64,000 bases of DNA from NCBI RefSeq assembly GCF_023091745.1, contig NC_068910.1, positions 180,103,170-180,167,169 on the forward strand, written 5' to 3'. The position numbers and the translations under genes are program-made. Shown piece after piece: positions 55,998 to 64,000 of this stretch. Each line of letters begins with the position of its first letter. Position 1 is the first letter of the stretch. This stretch comes from Budorcas taxicolor (Eukaryota; Chordata; Mammalia; Artiodactyla; Bovidae). The notes under the pieces were generated by a model. It ran no database searches. It was given only the letters and a program-made list of their open reading frames with translations, and was not told the DNA's origin.

Positions 55998-56589
55998 TCC
56001 ATCATCTTCTCTTTCTGTATGGCTTCCGATGGTCATCTTAGCAACTAAAGCTACGTATTCTTTCATCACAGTTTCCTTAACCTAATGACTTCATTCCTAA
56101 TTTTTGAAAGAGAGGTCTAACTTCCTAAGTTCACTTTTTCAGCTGGGTCTATGAGCCTTCAGTAAGGAATAGACAAGGCATCAGGTCAAGTGGTCTATGT
56201 TGAATGCAGTTTTCCTTAGGAAGAAATAAGAATGGAATGAGCAGTAAGAGGCATCTCTCATAAACAAGCATTTTAAAAGCACAAAATGCCTAAAACTAGA
56301 ATCGTTTTTCTCTTCTCCACTTCTTCCTAATCCATATCCACAAGATACTCATCTTCTCTGTATTCTTAACTTTATGAAATGTTCATCTATTGATAGTTAT
56401 CCAATCAAGTTATCCAGTCAAAAAAATAGAAGATGCAATTGATTTTTCTTATCTCCACATATCCAATCAGCTCTCAAAGTCTGAAGATTCATTGATTTTG
56501 TGACAGTAATACCATTCACTTGATGGAAATTTATATAATCTATTTCACTTCAATTTTTTTTTAAAAAAGGATAAATGAAATACAGTACT
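55998..56589. other. Intergenic, no recognised feature
   Basis: Nothing recognised in either strand. Confidence 0.5.
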
Positions 56590-56706
56590 CATATTTTATA
56601 GGTTAGGAAACAAAAAACAAAAACTTAGAGCAGTTAGTTAACTTACTCAAAGTGACCTGCACAGCAAAAGACAGAGCTGAGTTTTATCCTAGCACTCTGA
56701 CTCTAG
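56590..56706 (+). mobile_element. MIR SINE, 3' half
   Basis: ATTTTATAGGTTAGGAAACA, TTAGAGCAGTTAGTTAACTT, ACTCAAAGTGACCTGCACAG and CCTAGCACTCTGACTCTAGA follow MIR order. Confidence 0.72.
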
Positions 56707-56904
56707 AAATATCCCTGAAGTAAGTAGTCCCTTGCCTAACTCTACGGGAGATTGGAGTACTTGTAAACAGGAGAAACTTGAACTTGCTGCAGATATTTTA
56801 CTTCTAATGTTAACCTTATATTGGGCAAGTTATTGATTAATTCCTATCTTAATCAACTGTAAGGAAGCTGGTTGGATGGTGATAAAATAATGACTACTCT
56901 GTGC

Positions 56905-57472
56905 TTCAGTTCAGTTCAGTCACTCAGTCATGTCCAACTCTTTGTGATCCCATGAATCGCAGCATGCCAGGCCTCCCCATCAATCGCCAACTCCTGGAGT
57001 TCACTCAGACTCACCTCCATCGCGACAGTGATGCCATCCAGCCATCTCATCCTCGGTCGTCCCCTTCTCCTCCTGCCCCCAATCCCTCCCAGCATCAGGG
57101 TCTTTTCCAATGAGTCAACTCTTCGCATCAGGTGGCCAAAGTACTGGAGTTTCAGCTTCAGCATCATTCCTTCCAAAGAAATCCCAGGGCTGATCTTCAA
57201 AATGGACTGGTTGGATCTCCTTGCAGTCCAAGGGACTCTCAAGAGTCTTCTCCAACACCACAGTTCAAAAACATCAATTCTTCCGTGCTTAGCTTTCTTC
57301 ACAGTCCAACTCTCACATCCATACATGACCACTGGAAAAACCATAGCCTTGACTAGACAGACCTTTGTTGGTAAAGTAATATCTCTGCTTTTCAACACGC
57401 TGTCTAGGTTGGTCATAACTTTTCTTCCAAGGAGTAAGTGTCTTTTAATTTCATGGCTGCAGTCACCATCTG
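56905..57472 (-). mobile_element. BovB LINE, 3' fragment
   Basis: In reverse complement it carries a 191-codon remnant ORF (57503-56928): DGDCSHEIKRHLLLGRKVMTN-type sequence, then VMYGCESWTVKK, LLRVPWTARRSNQ and LKLQYFGHLMRRVDSLEK. It ends in CTGAACTGAA. It is one of the better-preserved 3' ends here. Confidence 0.95.
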
Positions 57473-57802
57473 TGCTTATGTCTGTACTATTTCCTCCCTC
57501 CATTTCTTTTTCCAGCCACAGTTCCTTACTATTCTGGTATTCAGAATGCCTGGCTCAGTTTAGTGCTTGTATCTCCACTTTGTAAAGTGTTGAAAGGACA
57601 AGTTTAAATACAATCTAATCTTACTTATGCAGACTCATGCGTATTTCTACCTAAAAGTAAGATACAAAGAGAAAGGCACAACTTATTAATCTTTCCCATA
57701 GTTTAAGGAAATTTCCGATGAGGGGCAGGGAATTGAATCTATTATTTTATTATTTCTATAATTTTATTTTTATTATTTCAATTATTTTTCTTTATCCTAT
57801 CC
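57473..57802. other. Intergenic, no recognised feature
   Basis: Includes a T/A-rich ATTATTTTATTATTT stretch at about 57736-57795. Confidence 0.5.
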
Positions 57803-58080
57803 TGCTGCTGCTACTGCTGCTAAGTCACTTCAGTCGTGTCCGACTCTGTGCGACCCCATAGACGGCAGCCCACCAGGCTTCCCCATCCCTGGGATTCTCC
57901 AGGCAAGAACACTGGAGTGGATTGCCATTTCCTTCTCCAGCGCATGAAAGTGAAAAGTAAAAGTGAAGTCACTCAGTCGTGTCTGACTCTAGCGACCCCA
58001 TGGACTGCAGCCTACCAGGCTCCTCCATCCATGGAATTTTCCAGGCAAAAGTACTGGAGTGGGCTGCCATTGCCTTCTCC
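57803..58080 (-). mobile_element. BOV-A2 SINE, complete, with 11-bp target duplication
   Basis: The complement shows two monomers plus the (AGC)n tail, written TGCTGCTGCTACTGCTGC on the plus strand. It is flanked by identical TTATCCTATCC at 57792-57802 and 58081-58091, which fixes both ends exactly. Confidence 0.97.
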
Positions 58081-58091
58081 TTATCCTATCC

Positions 58092-58601
58092 TATGTGGGC
58101 CCTATTTCAGATTTGATTAAACATGTCAATCTTTTCCTCAATATTTAGAATAGGACTGTCTTAATTCTTTGCAAATATTTGTTCTTGATAATTGTTTGCC
58201 CCAAGTCTTCATGCATATGTTTGTGTAACTGAGTGTGTAGACGGCAAAGAGTGTAAACCATGTAACTAGAGTAGGGTTTCTGTGAACGTCACTTGAATAA
58301 TGAGCCTCTGGTTGTTGCATATTTGTTCTTATGACATTGATAGCCAAAGTTATGATTTATTTGGTGTTAATTCTTGGTCAGATTTGTATAGAAATCAATA
58401 AACCATTTTATAATGTCTTACTTTCTAACTCATTTTACAGCAGTATATTTACAGAGACAGTTGGGATTGTATATACAAAATGTTTTCCATTCAAGATTAC
58501 AGGATCTTGATTTATGATCTGTTACTTATTTTTTAGAGAAAATATACTTTGCCTTATTGGCCACTATTTTGTACTGTGCTTTTAACCTTCTTTCCCTTTA
58601 G
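58092..58601. other. Intergenic, no recognised feature
   Basis: Nothing recognised in either strand. Confidence 0.5.
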
Positions 58602-58806
58602 TCCCTTGTAGCTCAGCTGGTAAAGAATCTGCCTGCAATGTGGGAGACCCAGGTTCATTTCCTGGGTCAGGAAGATCCCCTGGAGAAGGAAATGGCAACC
58701 CACTCCAGTATTCTTTCCTGGAGAATCCCATGGACAGAGGAGCCTGGCAGGCTACAAGCTATGGGGTTGCAAGAGTTGGACATGACTCAGCAACTAAACC
58801 ACCACA
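58602..58806 (+). mobile_element. Bov-tA SINE
   Basis: CCCTTGTAGCTCAGCTGGTA, CTGCCTGCAATGTGGGAGAC, GGTTCATTTCCTGGGTCAGG and a CATGACTCAGCAACTAAACC end are present. Confidence 0.93.
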
Positions 58807-59785
58807 CTTTAGTCAGTTCAAAACTCAGTTTCCTCCTAGAATTTTTAAATAAATTTGTTAGGGCACATCATAATACATTTTGCTGTAAAAAGTTACTTTA
58901 TTATTTTCATTGTTGAAATTCTAGATACCTCTCAAAGAGAGAGCATGCAATTAGAGGTCAATAAATATCACCTGAAAGAACGCTCTGTTGAATTGATTGA
59001 ATCATGTTTATTTTTCTGTTTCTTTATTAAAGTATTCTCATTTTTTCTCTAAGTTTTAGAATTAAACTCTTGGCTATATTCACTAGGAGTTCCAAGGACA
59101 TATCCTGATAAGAAAAGTATAGTTGAATTAGAATTACTATTACATTTAGCAGTGTGGAGTCATTGATGATAGTCCCAAGAGTATTTTCAAGGATTTATGA
59201 GGTAAAACACAGATTGCAATGGATATAAAAGAAAATAAAAGGAGAAGAATTGGAACCTAGTGTTAACACTTTTGAGAATTTCTCTATGTTTTGATCCCCC
59301 ATTTAACCACCAACTTTCAAAACACCTTGTGTCTCAAACGCCAAGCTTACCTGGCTTTCTATGGCCAGAATCAGCTTGCTTCTCACAGAGATTTGCTACT
59401 GACCCTGGGCAGGACCCTGTGGGGCTCCTGGCCATGGAAGGTTTTCTATGTGTCCCATTTGTTATTTAAGCTTACCTGAGCTCCAAAGGGTAGGTTCAAA
59501 CAGCTTTTAATCAGGGAAGGGAAGGGATGCAGAGAAAAGGGGGAAGCAGTGAAGAAACAATAGTATGGCCTTAGGGCAGGGTTCTGGTTCCACTTCAAAG
59601 GATAACATAACACTATCTTTGAATTCTTCTATGAAACTAAGACTCTAAACAAAAGGAAAATGTTAACTACTTGAAGCATTCTTCATCCCAGAGACAGTCA
59701 CATAGTCTGGCAACTTTGAGAACCACAGAAACTCATCAGGAGACCACTTGAGTTGAGATTAAAGGAATACAGGCCCTCAGTTGGG
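58807..59785. other. Intergenic, no recognised feature
   Basis: Overlapping plus ORFs at 59260-59479 have no recognisable domain. Confidence 0.5.
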
Positions 59786-62525
59786 TCAGTTCAGTTCAGT
59801 TGCTCAGTCATGTCTGACTCTTTGTGACCCCATGGACTGCAGCACGCCAGGCCTCCCTGTCCATCACCAACTCCTAGAGTTTACTCAAACTCATGTTCAT
59901 TGAGTCGGTGATGCCATTCAACCATCTCATCCTCTGTCGTCCCCTTCTCCTTTTGCCTTCAATCTTTCTCAGCACCAGGGTCTTTTCAAACGAGTCAGCT
60001 CTTAACATCATGTGGCCAAAGTATTAGAATTTCAGCTTCAGCATCAGTCCTTTCAGTGGGCATTCAGGCCTGATCTCATTTGGAATCGACTGATTGGATC
60101 TCCTTGCAGTCCAAGGGACTCTCAAGAGTCTTCTCCAACACCACAGTTCAAAAGCATCAATTCTTTAGCACTCAGCTTTCTTCATAGTCCAACTGTCACA
60201 TCCATACATGACTACTGGAAAAACCATAGCCTTGACTAGACAGACCTTTGTGGGTAAAGTAATGTCTCTGCTTTTTAATATGCTGTCTAGGTTGGTCATA
60301 ACTTTCCTCCCAAGGAGCAAGCATCTTTTAATTTCATGGCTGTAATCACCATCTGCAGTGATTTTGGAGCCCCCCAAAATAAAGTCTGTCACTGCTTGCA
60401 CTGTTTCCCTGTCTATTTGCCATGAAGTGATGGGACTGGATGCCATGATCTTCGTTTTCTGAATGTTGAGCTTTAAGCCAACTTTTTCACTCCCCTCTTT
60501 CACAGTAATCAAGAAGCTCTTTAGTTCTTCTTCGGTTTCTGTCATGAGGGTGGTATCATCTGCATATCTGAGGTTACTGATATTTCTCCCGGCAATCATG
60601 ATTCCAGGTTGCGCTTCATCCAGCCCAGCGTTTCTCATGATGTACTCTGCATAGAAGTTAAATAAGTAGGATGACAATATACAGCCTTGACGTACTCCTT
60701 TTCCTATTTGGAACCACTCTGTTGTTCTGTGTCCAGTTCTAACTGTTGCTTCCTGATCTGCATATAGGTTTCTCAAGAGGCAAGTCAGGTGGTCTGGTAT
60801 TCCCATCTCTTTCACAGTTTTCCACAGTTTATTGTGATCCACACAGTCAACGGCTTTGGCATAGTCAATAAAGCAGAAATAGATGTTTTTCTGGAACTCT
60901 CTTGCTTTTTCCATGATTCAGCAGATGTTGGCAATTTGATCTCTGGTTCCTCTGTCTTTTTTTAAACCAGCTTGAATATCTGGAAGTTCATGGTTCATGT
61001 ATTGCTGAAGCCTGGCTTGGAGAATTTTGAGCATTACTTTGCTAGCATGTGAGATGAGTGCAATTGTGTGGTAGTTTGAGCATTCTTTGTCATTGCCTTT
61101 CTTTGGGATTGGAATGAAAACTGACATTTTCCATTCCTGTGGCCACTGCTGGGTTTTCCAAATTTGCTGGCATATTGAGTGCAGCACTTTCACAGCATCA
61201 TCTTTCAGGATTTGAAATAGCTCCACTGGAATTCCATCACCTCCACTAGCTTTGTTCGTAGTGATGCTTTCTAAGGCCCACTTGACTTCCCATTCCAGGA
61301 TTTCTGGCTCTAGGTGAGTGATCATACCATCATGATTATGTTGGTCGTGAAGATCTTTTTTGTACAATTCCTCTGTGTATTCTTGCCACCTTTTCTTAAC
61401 ATCTTTTGCTTCTGTTAGGTCCATACCATTTCTGTCCTTTATCGAGCCCATCTTTGCATGAAATGTTCCCTTGGTATCTCTAATTTTCTTGAAGAGATCT
61501 CTAGTCTTTCCCATTCTGTTCTTTTCCTCTATTTCTTTGCATTGATTGCTGAGGAAATTTTTCTTATCTCTTCTTGCTATTCTTTGGAACTCTGCATTCA
61601 GATGCTTATATCTTTCCTTTTCTCCTTGGCTTTTTGCTTCTCTTCTTTTCACAGCTATTTGTAAGGCTTCCCCAGACAGCCATTTTGCTGTTTTGCATTT
61701 CTTTTCCATGAGGATGGTCTTGATCCCTGTCTCCTGTACAATGTCACGAACCTCCGTCCATAGTTCATCAGGCACTCTATCTATCAAATCTAGGCCCTTA
61801 AATCTATTTCTCACTTCCACTGTATAATCATAAAGGAGTTGATTTAGGTCATACCTGAATGGTCTAGCGGTTTTCCCTACTTTCTTCAGTTTAAGTCTGA
61901 ATTTGGTAATAAGGAGTTCATGATCTGAGCTACAGTCAGCTCCCGGTCTTGTTTTTGCTGACTCTATAGAGCTTCTCCATATTTGGCTGCAAAGAATATA
62001 ATCAATCTGATTTCGGTGTTGACCATCTGGTGAGGTCCATGTGTAGAGTCTTCTCTTGTGTTGTTGGAAGAGGGTGTTTGCTATGACCAGTGCATTTTCT
62101 TGGCAAAACTCTATTAGCCTTTGCCCTGCTTCATTCCATATTCCAAGGCCAATTTTGCCTGTTACTCCAGGTGTTTCTTGCCTTCTTACTTTTGCATTCC
62201 AGTCCCCCATAATGAAAAGAACATCTTTTTTGGGTGTTAGTTTTACAAGGTCTTGTAGGTCTTCATAGAACCGTTCAACTTCAGCTTCTTCGGCGTTACT
62301 GGTTGGGGCATAGACTTGGATTACTGTGATATTGTATGGTTTGCCTTAGAAACGAACAGAGATCATTCTGTCATTTTTGAGATTGCAGCCAAGTACTGCA
62401 TTTCGGACTCTTTTGTTGACCATGATGGCTACTCCATTTCTTCTAAGGGATTCCTGCCTGCAGTGGTAGATATAATGGTCATCTGAGTTAAATTCACTCA
62501 TTCCAGTCCATTTTAGTTTGCTGAT
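59786..62525 (-). mobile_element. BovB LINE, 2.74 kb, best-preserved coding frame
   Basis: It runs from near the start of the endonuclease (KLKWTGMSEFNSDDHYIY) to the CTGAACTGAACTG end. It lacks the 5' UTR and N-terminal part. The frame is open from just after a TAA near 62346 (RF*GKPY, CAA to TAA) to 60165, interrupted by only one TGA (60920-60918), so far fewer lesions than the other copies. At its 5' edge it is joined directly to a separate BovB RT segment (62526-62626). Confidence 0.95.
60165..62345 (-). pseudogene. BovB endonuclease-RT frame with one internal stop
   Basis: A 430-codon part (62210-60918) holds the endonuclease (GDWNAKVR, SSDHELL) and the start of the RT. A 249-codon part (60914-60165) holds AVDCVDHNKLWKTV, GKGVRQGC, an intact NLRYADDTTLM box, and LNIQKTKIMASSPITSW. 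The two lie in the same frame, separated by one TGA (probably from TGG, as in NIRWI of other copies). The second part stops at KKAEC, where CAA became TAA. It is inactive, but the RT catalytic Asp pair is retained. Confidence 0.9.
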
Positions 62526-62626
62526 TCTTTGGCACTGCCTTTCTTAGGGATTGAAGTAAAAACTGACCTTTTCCAGTCCTGTGGCCACTGTTAAGTTTTC
62601 CAAATTTGCTGGCGTATTGAGTGCAG
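62526..62626 (-). mobile_element. BovB RT segment fused to the preceding copy
   Basis: The plus strand reads TTTGGCACTGCCTTTCTTAG, CTGACCTTTTCCAGTCCTG and TTTGCTGGCGTATTGAGTGC, the complement of the HSICQQIW...PKKGNAKE region. In the neighbouring copy this region lies about 1.4 kb further along (61085-61190). It is the same orientation with no spacer. Confidence 0.9.
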
Positions 62627-63465
62627 GCCCTGGACGCATTCAAATCCTTATCAGCAATCTGACACAGAAACACTGTTATAAATGTTCTCACCAAATCCCT
62701 CTGGATTGGGACAGAGAGTTTTGATGCTATTAGTTCATGGTGTCCCTATTTGCCAGGCAAAACAATAAAGCTATTCTTTTCTACTTCCCCCAAAAGTCTG
62801 TTTCCAAGATTTGAGTCATCTCTGGTGCACAGAGGCCAAGTTTTTGGCATTACTACTTTAGCATTTTCAAAAATTTGTATCTTCCAAAATTTGTAAAGCT
62901 CTGTTTTCTCCATTTCTGCAATTTTTTTCATGAATGTTTACATGATGCAATTCCTTCATTCTCATTTTAGTGATGTTTCTTGAGGAAGCAGAGAAATCCA
63001 CATTTGTTCAATGCTCTAAGTAGAAACAATCACAGATTCTTAGGAAGAGGTTATCATATCATTTATATCCTATATTGAATGGAAAACAATACTAAATTTA
63101 TTTTAGGGTAAATTCAATATTTATTTTTACCTAATTTTTATTTTTCTAGGCCTAAATAAAGAAAATATCCTAAATTGAAATTATATTCTCATTCATTGCA
63201 TTTAGAATTTCTCTTTAACACCGTATTTGGTCTACAATCTGAAGAAGAAATACAATTTTAGAAAAGTCAAACAAAGCATTATAAAGCTTACATCAAAACC
63301 AAACTTTCATAAAAATAATAATATAAATTTATTATGAATTTATTAATCTTATAAAATAGTTGAATAAAGCTCAGTTTAAAATTTCTATAAATACACACCA
63401 GAAAGCAATGGATACACATGGATTATTTGATGGATATGCTTAAATGTATGTGTTTATATAATTAT
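62627..63465. other. Intergenic, AT-rich, no recognised feature
   Basis: Nothing recognised in either strand. Confidence 0.55.
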
Positions 63466-63657
63466 TGAGTCGTGTCCGACTCTTTGTGACCCCATAGACT
63501 GTAGCCTACCAGGCTCCTCTGTCCATGGGATTTTCCAGGCAATAGTACTGGAGTGGATTGCCATTTCCTTCTCCAGGGGATCTTCCCAACCCAGGGCTCG
63601 AACCCGGGTCTCCCGCATTGTAGAGAGACGCTTTACCATCTGAACAACCAGGGAAGT
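63466..63657 (-). mobile_element. Bov-tA SINE
   Basis: Complement of a near-complete copy: GTCGTGTCCGACTCTTTGTG, AGTACTGGAGTGGATTGCC, CAGGGCTCGAACCCGGGTCT and ATCTGAACAACCAGGGAAG. The B-box (GGGTTCGAGCCC) is well preserved. Confidence 0.94.
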
Positions 63658-64000
63658 CTTTGTATAGGAACTTAGTTTATGAGAACTATAAAGAAATAGA
63701 TTGAATGACACAATGGAATTTATGAGGTATGAGAGCAGAATTTCCCATGCTAAAATATATCTCTCTGGCATATTAAATAACTTTTCCTCCTTTTTCCTCT
63801 TATCCTTCTTCTTTTCTGAGAAACAGCAGATATAGGAAGGGCTCTGGAAACCAAGTAGAAGTTGCCATTTTGTAAGACACATTTATCTGTGAGGGATGTT
63901 GCCATTTGTAAAGGTGTTTCCTTCTCTATATCTGAAAGAAGATGACAAAAATCATCTTGAAACACATCTAGAAACACATCAATAGAGAAGCAAGGACAAA
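63658..64000. other. Intergenic, no recognised feature
   Basis: Nothing recognised to the window's end. Confidence 0.5.

Noticed and set aside
15500..62626. Reverse transcriptase and endonuclease ORFs as possible host genes or a novel defence-type RT system
   Set aside because: All match BovB in order and sequence, carry stops and frameshifts, and lie in ordinary truncated LINE copies.
1..64000. A previously undescribed biological system
   Set aside because: After reading both strands I see one known receptor gene in a repeat-rich mammalian background. Nothing supports a new multi-gene system.

Overview
The window looks like a piece of a bovid (ruminant artiodactyl, probably Bos or a close relative) nuclear genome. 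The diagnostic content is many copies of the BovB (RTE-clade) LINE, tRNA-Glu-derived Bov-tA/BOV-A2 SINEs and CHR-2-type SINEs, ruminant-type L1 3' ends, and one solo class II endogenous-retrovirus LTR. Older mammalian repeats (MIR, L2, a hAT MER5A, a mariner MITE) lie underneath. Repeat family names were assigned by eye from remembered consensus sequences, so boundaries are approximate (usually within about 10 bases) and subfamilies are not claimed.

Only one protein-coding gene is supported: SUCNR1 (succinate receptor 1, formerly GPR91), a class A GPCR on the minus strand. Nearly all of it is in one exon (26997-27944). The start codon lies alone at the end of a separate upstream exon (ATG at 34223-34221, followed by a GTAAGC donor). 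An approximately 6.3-kb phase-0 intron separates the two, and the spliced product is 316 residues. Exon 1 also carries a 26-codon upstream ORF that stops 4 nt before the main ATG. The C-terminal tail is shorter than in human because TGG has become TGA; codons beyond the stop still resemble the human tail.

Layout: 0-26.4 kb is intergenic DNA 3' of SUCNR1. It holds BovB fragments, SINEs, a split MIR, a degenerate CTGGGT repeat (6.0-6.3 kb), a 103-bp tandem duplication with a hairpin (12.7-12.9 kb) and a BovB broken by the solo LTR (15.5-18.65 kb). SUCNR1 occupies 26.1(?)-34.3 kb; its intron carries an old L2 plus younger BovB and SINE insertions. The 3.1 kb around exon 1 (32.1-35.26 kb) is free of young repeats. 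From 35.3 to 64 kb is intergenic DNA 5' of SUCNR1. It includes a full-length but dead BovB with its 5' UTR (40.03-43.76 kb), a second BovB pointing away from it (43.92-45.41 kb), further BovB copies at 49.8-51.1, 56.9-57.5 and 59.8-62.6 kb, and dense SINEs.

No operon, CRISPR array, phage or defence system is present, and I found no convincing undescribed biological system. The most useful observations are the start-codon exon, uORF and C-terminal change of SUCNR1, and several structurally informative repeat insertions.
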